Origin: Erythrobacter sp.
Lineage (GTDB): Bacteria; Pseudomonadota; Alphaproteobacteria; Sphingomonadales; Sphingomonadaceae
Assembly (NCBI GenBank): GCA_023653115.1
Contig: JAMNXO010000001.1
Location: 372,001-436,000 of the forward strand
Direction: 5' to 3'
Length of the DNA: 64,000 nt
Shown: positions 33,625-42,281 of the stretch, piece by piece
Layout: every line of letters begins with the position of its first letter
Position numbering within the stretch: position 1 is the first letter of the stretch
Translations under genes and position numbers: made by a program
Notes under the pieces: model-generated
Told to the model about the DNA's origin: nothing
Databases searched by the model: none
What the model saw: only the letters and a program-made list of their open reading frames with translations

Positions 33625-35877
33625 ATGGGTGAGAGGCTGCTCGAATCCGCTTGGATACCGGGCGCACTCGCGATTTTGGAGGTTTTGCCCGAGGTGTCCC
33701 TCAAGGGTCTCTTGTCATCGCGCGGGTCGTCCGCAATGCGCAGCTTGCGCGGAGAGGCCGCATCGGCGCTCTCCGATGGCGAGCGGCTGGCGATGCTCGA
33801 CGAGCTCGAGAAGTCGGGGCTCGGCTGGTTCTGGGCGAGCGATTCAGCCGGCAAGCTGACCTATATTTCCGCTGCGATTGCCGAGCGGCTCAATGTGCCG
33901 CTGGGCGATCTGCTGGGTCAGCCGATGGTGAACATCTTCACCGGCGCCGAACGCGAAGGGCGCGCCAAATCGCTGCCGCTGATGCTGGGGGCGCACAAGG
34001 CCTTTACCGGCATTGCGGTCCGCTCGTCGCGCAGGCCCGATGGCCCGGTGCTGCGTCTGGCCGGGCAGCCGGTGTTTTCCGGCACCGCACGCTTCGCAGG
34101 GTTCCGCGGCATTGGCGCCGACATCACCGATGAGTTCTTCCGCGAGGAAGAGACCGCAAGGCTGGCGCGCTACGATTCGCTCACCGGCCTCAGCAATCGC
34201 CACCGGATGGCGCAACTAATCGACAATGCACTGACCGCATTTCGCGCCGCCAAGCGCAACTGCGCGGTGATGATGCTCGATCTCGACCGCTTCAAGCACG
34301 TCAACGACACGCTTGGCCACGCGGCGGGGGACGAACTGCTGAAGCAGGTTGCCGCGCGTTTGACCCGTGCGATCGACCGCGAATGCGAGATCGGCCGGCT
34401 CGGCGGCGACGAATTCCAGGTGATGCTGCCCGATATCGACGATCGCGGCGAACTGGGCGAGTTGGCAGCCAAGATTATCGCCATCCTGCGCCAGCCCTAT
34501 TCGCTCGAAGAAGGGCGCTGTGTCATCGGCGCATCGGTCGGTGTCGCGATCGCTCCGCATGACGGGGTGACCTGCGAGGAAATCGTGCGCGCTGCCGATC
34601 TGGCGCTTTATGCCGCCAAGAACGGCGGGCGCGGGCAATACCGCTTCTTCTCGGGCGAGCTTGAAAACGAGACGATCTTCCGCCGCCGGCTCGAACAGCA
34701 TTTGGGCGATGCGCTGCGCGAGGAGCAGCTGTTCCTGCGCTATGAACCGATCGTTGATGCCGCCACGCAGGCCGTGCAGGCGGTCGAGGCGCATGTGTGC
34801 TGGAACCATGCCGACCGCGGCATCATCGACGAAGACGAATTCGCGCAGATCGTGGAAGGCTCCAGCCTGATTGGCGAAGTCGGCATCTGGGCTATCCGCG
34901 AGGCCTGTCTTCGCGCGGTGATGTGGCCCGATAGCGTGCGGATCGCGGTGAATGTGCCGGTCGCGCTGTTCCTTGCCGAAGGCTTTGTCGAGCAGGTGAA
35001 CGAGGCTCTGGACGAGGCCGGCCTTGCGCCTGCGCGGCTTGAACTGGAAATCAGCGAGGCGGTGTTCTTCGGTGATACCAGTGTGGTCGATCGCACGCTT
35101 GCCAGCCTGTTTAAGCTGGGTGTGCGCATGACGCTCGATGAATTCGGTTCGGGCTATTCCTCGCTCGCTTATCTGCGCCGCGCGCCGTTCGATTCGATCA
35201 AGATTGATCAAAAGCTGGTGGTCGAGGCCGAGCGTCACGACAGCCGCGAGCTCGGGCTGGTGCGCGCGATCGTTGCGCTCGCCGGGGCGCTGCAGATGGA
35301 CACCATCGCCAACGGCATCGAAAGCGCCGGTCTGCTGGCGCGTCTGCGCGAATGCGGGGTGCGTTATCTGCAGGGCGCGATTTTCAGCGAGCCGGTTGAT
35401 CTGGACATGCTCGATCAGGAAATGGCCGGCGGCACGTGGAAGATCGAACCGGGCTCGAACCGCACCCGCCGCGCGCGGCGGCGCACGGTGTTCCGCAAGA
35501 TCCAGGTGATCCACGACGACTACGCCTACGAAGTGACGCTGCGCAATCTGTCGCGCACCGGGGCGTTGATCCAGGGCTTGGCCAGTGTGCCCAAGGGCAC
35601 GCAGTTTGTGGTGGATCTCGGCGGCGGGCAACTCGCGGTCGCAACCGTCACGCGTTCGAGCGGGGACACGCAGGGGCTCGAGTTCGAACAATCGCTGGTG
35701 GATGATGGTTCGGGCGGGCTGTGCACCCGCAACCGCGTCTCGCCCTATGCGCTCGCGTCGGCCGGCGCACCGCTCGCCGCGCTGGCGCCGGGTAGCTACC
35801 AGGGCATGGTCGGCGGTCTGATCGAACAGAGAGGCGCGCCCAAATTCGGCTACGCCCCCGGGGCGCGTCTCGACTGA
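33625..35877 (+). CDS. Soluble GGDEF-EAL-PilZ paralog with degenerate EAL site
   Basis: 750 residues, no membrane segments. PAS-like domain (~65-175), GGDEF (260-264, intact), EAL-like domain and a C-terminal PilZ domain (NLSRTG from residue 641, arginine-rich RRRTVFRK just before). EAL is altered: EAH at 388-390, DDFG replaced by Asp505-Glu506 FGSG, and AEGVE replaced by Asn563-GIE. It therefore probably retains only cyclase activity or is a sensor. It follows the intact paralog by 93 bp and shares domain order, so a tandem duplication. No SD is obvious before ATG 33625. Confidence 0.9.
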   Translation: MGERLLESAWIPGALAILEVLPEVSLKGLLSSRGSSAMRSLRGEAASALSDGERLAMLDELEKSGLGWFWASDSAGKLTYISAAIAERLNVPLGDLLGQPMVNIFTGAEREGRAKSLPLMLGAHKAFTGIAVRSSRRPDGPVLRLAGQPVFSGTARFAGFRGIGADITDEFFREEETARLARYDSLTGLSNRHRMAQLIDNALTAFRAAKRNCAVMMLDLDRFKHVNDTLGHAAGDELLKQVAARLTRAIDRECEIGRLGGDEFQVMLPDIDDRGELGELAAKIIAILRQPYSLEEGRCVIGASVGVAIAPHDGVTCEEIVRAADLALYAAKNGGRGQYRFFSGELENETIFRRRLEQHLGDALREEQLFLRYEPIVDAATQAVQAVEAHVCWNHADRGIIDEDEFAQIVEGSSLIGEVGIWAIREACLRAVMWPDSVRIAVNVPVALFLAEGFVEQVNEALDEAGLAPARLELEISEAVFFGDTSVVDRTLASLFKLGVRMTLDEFGSGYSSLAYLRRAPFDSIKIDQKLVVEAERHDSRELGLVRAIVALAGALQMDTIANGIESAGLLARLRECGVRYLQGAIFSEPVDLDMLDQEMAGGTWKIEPGSNRTRRARRRTVFRKIQVIHDDYAYEVTLRNLSRTGALIQGLASVPKGTQFVVDLGGGQLAVATVTRSSGDTQGLEFEQSLVDDGSGGLCTRNRVSPYALASAGAPLAALAPGSYQGMVGGLIEQRGAPKFGYAPGARLD

Positions 35878-35953
35878 CAGCTTTTGAAGCGGGCCGGCTG
35901 TTGCGTTTTTCTCGAATGACTTTGCCACACTGCAACGCTAAGTCGCGGCGGTA

Positions 35954-37771
<1,818 letters not shown>

Positions 37772-37779
37772 AGCCTTGA

Positions 37780-37888
37780 AGCCCCCTCCTCTTCAGAGGA
37801 GGGGGTTGGGGGTGGTGCAGAGCTGAGGCGCGGCGTTTCTCGCCGCGCAACCACCCCTCTATCCCCTCCTTTGAAAAGGAGGGGAGGG
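37780..37888. repeat. REPIN-like nested palindrome (class A) downstream of lepA
   Basis: Hairpin 1 is CCCCCTCCTCT-TC-AGAGGAGGGGG, followed by TTGGGGGTGGTG. A central palindrome GCGCGGCG-TTTCT-CGCCGCGC (37828-37848) comes next, then AACCACCCC and hairpin 2 CCCCTCCTTTT-G-AAAAGGAGGGG. The whole element is symmetric. The same half-unit recurs at 45217-45308 and 45675-45710 around the DUF559 gene. May terminate lepA transcription. Confidence 0.8.
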
Positions 37889-37985
37889 AGAAGCTAGGAG
37901 CGAGAGGGCGCATTCCGGCCGGGGGGGCTGCGAAGCAAGACCCGTTCGACGTTAAGACGCGGCTTTGCCGTTGCTAACTTTCAAT

Positions 37986-38029
37986 CCTCCCCTTCAGGGG
38001 AGGGGGACCACCGAAGGTGGTGGAGGGGC
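37986..38029 (-). repeat. Class B double-hairpin repeat, copy 1 (inverted)
   Basis: Reads CCTCCCCT-TC-AGGGGAGG then ACCACC-GAA-GGTGGT then GGAGGGG. It is the reverse complement of copies at 39128-39174 and 39813-39858. Relative to those, its second stem has T:A to C:G changes on both sides, a compensatory difference. Confidence 0.8.
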
Positions 38030-38082
38030 GCACCGCCCTTCGCGCAAGTTTTCCACGCATTGACGCGGAGAGGTCGACACTT

Positions 38083-38180
38083 CCCCCCCTCCCGCCTGCG
38101 GGAGGGGCTGGGGGTGGGCGTGTAAAAGCGCTCGCTCCGCTCGTTCCCACCCCTAACCCCTCCCGCAGGCGGGAGGGGGA
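38083..38180. repeat. REPIN-like inverted pair (class C) upstream of the HNH gene
   Basis: Two hairpins CCCCTCCCGC-CT-GCGGGAGGGG and CCCCTCCCGC-AG-GCGGGAGGGG face inward GGGGTGGG and CCCACCCC segments. The right hairpin ends five bases before the HNH start codon, so its GGGAGGGGG serves as the apparent Shine-Dalgarno. With the class A and B elements, this fills the 413-bp gap 37772-38184, which has no gene. Confidence 0.8.
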
Positions 38181-38184
38181 TCAT

Positions 38185-39111
38185 ATGCTTATGAGTTGGC
38201 AACCGCTTGACTCTATTGCGCTGACGCAGGATCACTTGCGCATGGCTTTTGGCGTGTTCATGCACAAGGACGGGTCGGTTTACGACGACATTCCCGAAGT
38301 GCATTACCAGTTTCCGAAGATATATCTGAGCCGCGCCAAACAAATGGTCGGCGACTGGATTGTATATCGCGAGCCAGTAAAGCTTCCGCAGTCGAAAGGA
38401 TTTTTCGCTGTCGCGAAGGTCGAACGGATCATACCCGATCCAGATCGGGCCGATCATTTTCGCGCTTTGATTGAATCAGGCAGTTATTTGCCATTCGAGC
38501 CAACAGTTCCGCACAAGGTAGACGGTCAACCAGTTGAGCGAGATTTGGCCAATGCACAGGCGGCTGTTCGACCTCTCTCCAGCACTGACTTTGCGCGGAT
38601 TATTGCCCTCGGATTGCCGGAGGAAATGACGCTGCCGCGCGTTGGTGATGCAGAGCCACTTGACCGAGTTCGCGAAGAGCAAACACCATTCGAAATCGAG
38701 CGACCGCTTGTCCAATCTCTCACCAACCGCCCATTCCGCGATCGAGCTTTCCGCCGCGCAGTGCTTCATGCCTATGATGGGCGCTGCGCAGTAACCGGAT
38801 GGCGGCTGGTCAACGGGGGAGGGCGGCTTGAAGCCGAAGCCGCGCATATTCGACCTGTTGAGCACGGCGGGCCAGACTCGATCCGCAACGGACTGGCGCT
38901 ATCGGGAACAGCGCATTGGATGTTCGACCGTGGTTTGATTGGCGTTGCCGACAACCACGAGATTGTGATCCATCGAAAGGTCAACGACCGAAGTGGCGTG
39001 CAGGACATCATTAATCCGACTGGTAAGCTGATCACTCCTTCGCGCGATGCGGACCACCCACATCCACAGTTCCTCGAATGGCACCGGAATTTTCACGCCT
39101 TCGCTGTCTAG
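38185..39111 (+). CDS. HNH endonuclease family protein
   Basis: 308 residues. C-terminal HNH_2-type nuclease domain: YDGRCAVTG, EAAHIRPVEHGG (His221 in AHI), NGLALSGTAHWMFDRGL. The N-terminal 170 residues, with FPKIYLSRAKQMVGDWIVY and a VAKVERI segment, are probably the DNA-recognition half, as in other proteins with this HNH tail. Base composition is visibly lower in GC than its neighbours, and it is boxed by class B repeats in opposite orientation, so it looks horizontally acquired. No methylase is adjacent. The start ATG 38185 (or 38191) uses a repeat-derived SD. Confidence 0.85.
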   Translation: MLMSWQPLDSIALTQDHLRMAFGVFMHKDGSVYDDIPEVHYQFPKIYLSRAKQMVGDWIVYREPVKLPQSKGFFAVAKVERIIPDPDRADHFRALIESGSYLPFEPTVPHKVDGQPVERDLANAQAAVRPLSSTDFARIIALGLPEEMTLPRVGDAEPLDRVREEQTPFEIERPLVQSLTNRPFRDRAFRRAVLHAYDGRCAVTGWRLVNGGGRLEAEAAHIRPVEHGGPDSIRNGLALSGTAHWMFDRGLIGVADNHEIVIHRKVNDRSGVQDIINPTGKLITPSRDADHPHPQFLEWHRNFHAFAV

Positions 39112-39127
39112 AAACTAGCCGCAACCG

Positions 39128-39174
39128 GCCCCTCCACCATCCTGCGGATGGTCCCCCTCCCCTGAAGGGGAGGG
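39128..39174 (+). repeat. Class B double-hairpin repeat, copy 2
   Basis: ACCATC-CTGC-GGATGGT followed by CCCTCCCCT-GA-AGGGGAGGG. It lies between the convergent HNH and ccdB genes. It is inverted relative to copy 1 (other side of the HNH gene) and direct relative to copy 3 (other side of ccdAB). Confidence 0.85.
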
Positions 39175-39187
39175 TTGCGCGCTGCTC

Positions 39188-39487
39188 TCACACCCCCGTC
39201 AGCAAGAAATCAAGCGCACCCAAAACCACTGCGCCTTCGCTTTCCAGCGAATCCACTTTTTGCCCCAACTCGCGCACCTCAATTGCCGAAAGAAACTGCG
39301 TCATCAGCACGTAGCGCTCCCCGCCAAGGACAAAGACGGGATTGAGAGTGCGCGCAGGCTTGGGCGCGGCGTTTTCCGCGATCAGCGGCACGACCACGCG
39401 GGTTTTGAGGCCGTCCAAAAGATCGGCCTGACAATCGACCACCAGCGCACCGCCGCGCTTCAGCTGGTAAACATCGAAGCGTGCCAT
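39188..39487 (-). CDS. ccdB: CcdB-family toxin
   Basis: 99 residues, family length 101. MARFDVYQL, LVVDCQADLLDGLKTRVVVPL and the C-terminal FLLTGV match CcdB, which poisons DNA gyrase; the gyrase-contacting final residues are present in altered form. Start ATG 39487, 14 bp after the ccdA stop, the usual antitoxin-toxin order. Chromosomal ccd pairs are often mobile or stabilise islands; this one sits between direct repeats. Confidence 0.88.
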   Translation of the reverse strand: MARFDVYQLKRGGALVVDCQADLLDGLKTRVVVPLIAENAAPKPARTLNPVFVLGGERYVLMTQFLSAIEVRELGQKVDSLESEGAVVLGALDFLLTGV

Positions 39488-39501
39488 CAGAACAGGCGCC
39501 C

Positions 39502-39762
39502 CTAAAACAGGCGGTGGCCCGCGAGCGGCAGGCCGTTGGCCTCCACCCAATCATTCGCTGCTGCGACCGCTTCGCCGTTTTCCTGAAGCCAACGCGCCGC
39601 CTCAGCTTCGCGGATCGCATCGCGCAGGCCGCGCTCTGCGGCTTCGGATACGGTAATGCCAAGCCGCTTGGCATCGGCGAGGTAATCCGGGCGGATCGTC
39701 ATGGTGGTGCGCTTTCGCGGGGTGGTGGGCGTTTTGAGCCGGCTGGGCGTATGGCTGTTCAT
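39502..39762 (-). CDS. ccdA: CcdA-family antitoxin
   Basis: 86 residues. The N-terminal part (RKRTTMTIRPDYLADAKRLG) is a ribbon-helix-helix DNA-binding domain, and the C-terminal ENGEAVAAANDWVEANGLPL is the toxin-wrapping tail with the conserved W. Start ATG 39762; a downstream ATG at the MTIRP position is possible. It should autorepress with CcdB at the ATGCAT repeats just upstream. Confidence 0.87.
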   Translation of the reverse strand: MNSHTPSRLKTPTTPRKRTTMTIRPDYLADAKRLGITVSEAAERGLRDAIREAEAARWLQENGEAVAAANDWVEANGLPLAGHRLF

Positions 39763-39770
39763 GTGGGTAA

Positions 39771-39794
39771 AGTATATGCATTGAATGTATGCAT
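39771..39794 (-). promoter_or_regulatory. Candidate ccdAB promoter/operator
   Basis: Two ATGCAT palindromes (39776-39781 and 39789-39794) 13 bp apart, overlapping a minus-strand TATACT -10 hexamer (39771-39776) and a TTGATG -35-like hexamer with a 15-16 bp spacer. Placement directly upstream of ccdA fits autorepression by a ribbon-helix-helix antitoxin. Confidence 0.5.
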
Positions 39795-39812
39795 CAAGAG
39801 GAGGCGCCGTTC

Positions 39813-39858
39813 GCCCCTCCACCATCCTACGGATGGTCCCCCTCCCCTTGAGGGGAGG
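39813..39858 (+). repeat. Class B double-hairpin repeat, copy 3
   Basis: ACCATC-CTAC-GGATGGT followed by CCTCCCCT-TG-AGGGGAGG. It is a near-identical direct copy of 39128-39174. It lies between the ccdA promoter and the 3' end of the unknown gene at 39876. Confidence 0.85.
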
Positions 39859-39875
39859 ACTCCTGCGCCTCGCCC

Positions 39876-40805
39876 TCAGGGGTCGAAGTTGTCATCCATC
39901 ACCGTCCACGCTGTCTTCGGCGGGCGCGGGGGTTTGGGTTTGCCGTGGGACCAGCCCTCGGGCGGATGCCAATCCTCCTCAGCCTCCTCCACCCGCGCCG
40001 CCGGGCCTGACAGCCGCTTGATCCCTTCGCCCTTCTCGAGCGCGTCTTCCCCTGCTGACCAGCGAGGTTCCATCACCTTGCGCGTCGCGGCGTCCGCCTG
40101 CATCGCGTCCAGGTCACGGTCGCGCAGGGCGACGAACTGCGCCCAGGCCTCGCGGGTTTCTTCGGAGAGGCTCACCCATCGGGCCTCGCGCTCGGCCTGG
40201 AGGCGCAGGCGGATTTCCTCGACCTTGCGGTCGATGCTGGCGCGCACCTGTTCGGGCGAGACGTTGCGGGTTTCGGCGCGCTGCTCGGCCTCCCATTCCT
40301 TGCGCCATTGTTTCTTGAGGCGCTCAAGTTCCATCTGGCCGACCGCGTTCAATCCGCCCATGCCCGAGACGCGCTTGCCGTCCGCGAAGCGTTCAGGCGC
40401 GCGGTTGCGCAGGATGAACATCAGCAGCCGGTCGTTGTAGCGGCGGCGGGTGCCGATGAGCTTGCCATAGGAGTAGAGCGGTTCCTCCACGCCGTTGAGC
40501 GCGCGGTCCATCACCACGTCCTCGACGCGGGCCACGCCGAGCTGCAACGCGGCCTCCCACGCCTTGCGGAAGCTCTCCGCCTCGGGCTGGCGGCGCAGGT
40601 GGTAGGCGCCCACGGTGCTCATGTTGACCGCCTTGCACGCGGCATCGACCGAGCCGGTATCGGCCAGCGCCTCGATGAACGCGCTCTGGCGCTCCGGGGT
40701 CCAGCCGTCGTGGCGTTCGCATTTGCGCGGGACGGGGGTGAAGGTGGGGAGCTCTCCGGCGGGAACGGGGAGGCGGGCGGTGCGGGGGTCTTTGCGGCGG
40801 GTCAT
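39876..40805 (-). CDS. Protein of unknown function with an HTH / terminase-small-subunit-like N-terminus
   Basis: 309 residues. Residues ~20-80 (HDGWTPERQSAFIEALADTG, then SVDAACKAVNMSTVGAYHLRR) look like a helix-turn-helix of the terminase small subunit or homeodomain type. Then come NDRLLMFILRNRAPERF and a long charged helical region (~190-270) and a Trp/Pro tail. AAAGGA eight bases upstream supports ATG 40805. I recall similar lone genes, not phage-linked, in sphingomonads. No large terminase, portal or capsid gene is nearby, so I do not call a prophage. Role unknown. Confidence 0.72.
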   Translation of the reverse strand: MTRRKDPRTARLPVPAGELPTFTPVPRKCERHDGWTPERQSAFIEALADTGSVDAACKAVNMSTVGAYHLRRQPEAESFRKAWEAALQLGVARVEDVVMDRALNGVEEPLYSYGKLIGTRRRYNDRLLMFILRNRAPERFADGKRVSGMGGLNAVGQMELERLKKQWRKEWEAEQRAETRNVSPEQVRASIDRKVEEIRLRLQAEREARWVSLSEETREAWAQFVALRDRDLDAMQADAATRKVMEPRWSAGEDALEKGEGIKRLSGPAARVEEAEEDWHPPEGWSHGKPKPPRPPKTAWTVMDDNFDP

Positions 40806-41017
40806 TCTTTTCCTTTCGCACCCGCCTGCGCGGGCGCGGTTTCCTCGCTCATGCTGGCTGCGCCAGCGTCGCTGCGGGCGGGCGGTTGCCCTTGCGGTCG
40901 CTGACGCGACCGATTGGGTTGCACCACAAAACCGGCGAGTAGGAAAATGTGGGCCGATTGCGCGGGCCGTGCTCGCTTCACTTCCCATTCATTGCCCCCA
41001 CGGTTATAGACCCGCCC

Positions 41018-41812
41018 ATGATGACCACTTTCTACTCCCGTATCGCGCGCGCGGCTCTGATCGCAGCGGCGCTTGCTACCACCGCCGGATGTGCGCGCAG
41101 CACCGAGGGCAAGGACGTCGCCTATGTCGCGCGCGACGTCGAATCGCTCTACGCCGAGGCGCAGCGGCGGCTCGATCGGGGCAACACGCTGGTCGCCGCG
41201 GCGCTGTTCGACGAGGTGGAGCGCCAGCACCCCTATTCGCCCTGGGCCCGCCGTGCGCAGCTGATGAGCGCCTTCAGCTATTACATCGCGCGCGATTACA
41301 ACAAGGCGATCCAGAACGCGCAGCGGTTCCTGTCGATCCACCCGGGCAACAAGGACGCGCCGTACGCCTATTATCTGATCGCACTGAGCTATTACGAGCA
41401 GATCAGCGATGTGAACCGCGACCAGAAGATCACCGAGCAGGCGCAGACCGCGCTGCGCGAGGTCAACCGTCGTTTCCCGCAGACCGAATATGCCGCCGAT
41501 GCGCGGTTGAAGCTCGATCTGGTGGCGGATCACCTGGCCGGTAAGGAAATGGAGATCGGCCGCCATTACCAGCGCATGGGCATGTGGCTCGCCGCCGATA
41601 TGCGGTTCCGCAACGTGGTCGAAAAGTTCGACACCACCAGCCACACGCCCGAGGCGCTCTACCGCCTCGCCGAAAGCAGCCTTGCGCTGGGCGTGCCGGA
41701 AGAAGCGGTGAAATATGCCGCGGTGCTGGGCGCCAACTACCCCGGCAACGAGTGGTACGACAAGGCGTTCAAGCTGGTCGACAAGCACGCGGCGGGTGTG
41801 AAGCCGATCTGA
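41018..41812 (+). CDS. bamD: Outer membrane assembly lipoprotein BamD
   Basis: Part of the Bam complex that folds beta-barrel proteins into the outer membrane. 264 residues: lipoprotein signal with TAGC lipobox at ~30, then TPR repeats (VESLYAEAQRRLDRGNTLVAA, HPYSPWARRAQLMSAF, NKAIQNAQRFLSIHPG, and RHYQRMGMWLAADMRFRNVV). A 212-bp region without genes lies upstream of it. Normally lpxC precedes and recN follows bamD; here both flanks are changed. Confidence 0.95.
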   Translation: MMTTFYSRIARAALIAAALATTAGCARSTEGKDVAYVARDVESLYAEAQRRLDRGNTLVAAALFDEVERQHPYSPWARRAQLMSAFSYYIARDYNKAIQNAQRFLSIHPGNKDAPYAYYLIALSYYEQISDVNRDQKITEQAQTALREVNRRFPQTEYAADARLKLDLVADHLAGKEMEIGRHYQRMGMWLAADMRFRNVVEKFDTTSHTPEALYRLAESSLALGVPEEAVKYAAVLGANYPGNEWYDKAFKLVDKHAAGVKPI

Positions 41813-42153
41813 TTGCCCTGCCGCCGCGCTGCCGCAAAGGTGCCGCGCCACAGCCTGCGCCTGGATGGGCCGAACGCCAGCGATACTGCGGTGGTCGTGA
41901 CCGCATCTGTTGATCAGCAGCCGGCCTTGCTTGCATAATTGCCGGGCGCATTTACCATCACCCCTCAAGCCGCTCATCATGAGCGCGCCGAGGGTGAGAT
42001 CGACTTAAACAAAAAAACACCCGAATAACCGCCGCGATAGACAAGTAATCTTGCGGCTCATCATAATTGCGTTGGAAGCGTCGCAGGCGTTTTCAGCGCT
42101 TCTTCGCTTTTATATCGTGAAAGCGGAGCATTCGACCTGATGCGTCGGATCGC

Positions 42154-42171
42154 CGTTATTAGTTAATAACG
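42154..42171. promoter_or_regulatory. Perfect palindrome, candidate operator of the S8 protease gene
   Basis: CGTTATTA-GT-TAATAACG, 8-bp arms, ~110 bp before the start codon and unusual in such GC-rich DNA. The regulator is unknown. Confidence 0.45.
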
Positions 42172-42203
42172 CTTAACTTTATTTCCCTCTCGACAACGAA
42201 ACT

Positions 42204-42222
42204 TGCAATGATAAGCATTGTG
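42204..42222. promoter_or_regulatory. Fur-like dyad upstream of the S8 protease gene
   Basis: CAATG-ATAAG-CATTG (42206-42220) in a 19-base window matching 13 of 19 positions of the classical Fur box. It is 60 bp upstream of the start codon. Iron control of the protease is an inference only. Confidence 0.3.
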
Positions 42223-42281
42223 AATCGGCTGCTATCCTGGGGGAGGGCTGGTCGTTGACGCCTTTGTGGGAGATATCACAG

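Larger units (their letters stand above)
41813..42281. other. 469-bp intergenic region with several palindromes upstream of the S8 protease
   Basis: No credible gene. It is markedly AT-richer than its surroundings. It contains a hairpin CGCTCAT-C-ATGAGCG (41971-41985) flanked by a longer imperfect stem, a perfect palindrome CGTTATTA-GT-TAATAACG (42154-42171), and a Fur-like dyad at 42204-42222. It most likely holds the control region of the secreted protease. Confidence 0.6.

Noticed and set aside
38185-39111. Restriction-modification system
   Set aside because: No methyltransferase or specificity gene adjoins the HNH gene, so only a nuclease domain can be claimed.
37780-39858. Insertion sequence or RAYT transposon
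   Set aside because: No HUH or DDE transposase frame is present between or around the repeats, and no target-site duplications are clear.
38185-40805. Prophage remnant
   Set aside because: HNH, ccdAB and a terminase-like N-terminus were suggestive, but there are no integrase, portal, capsid, tail or lysis genes, and no attachment site.
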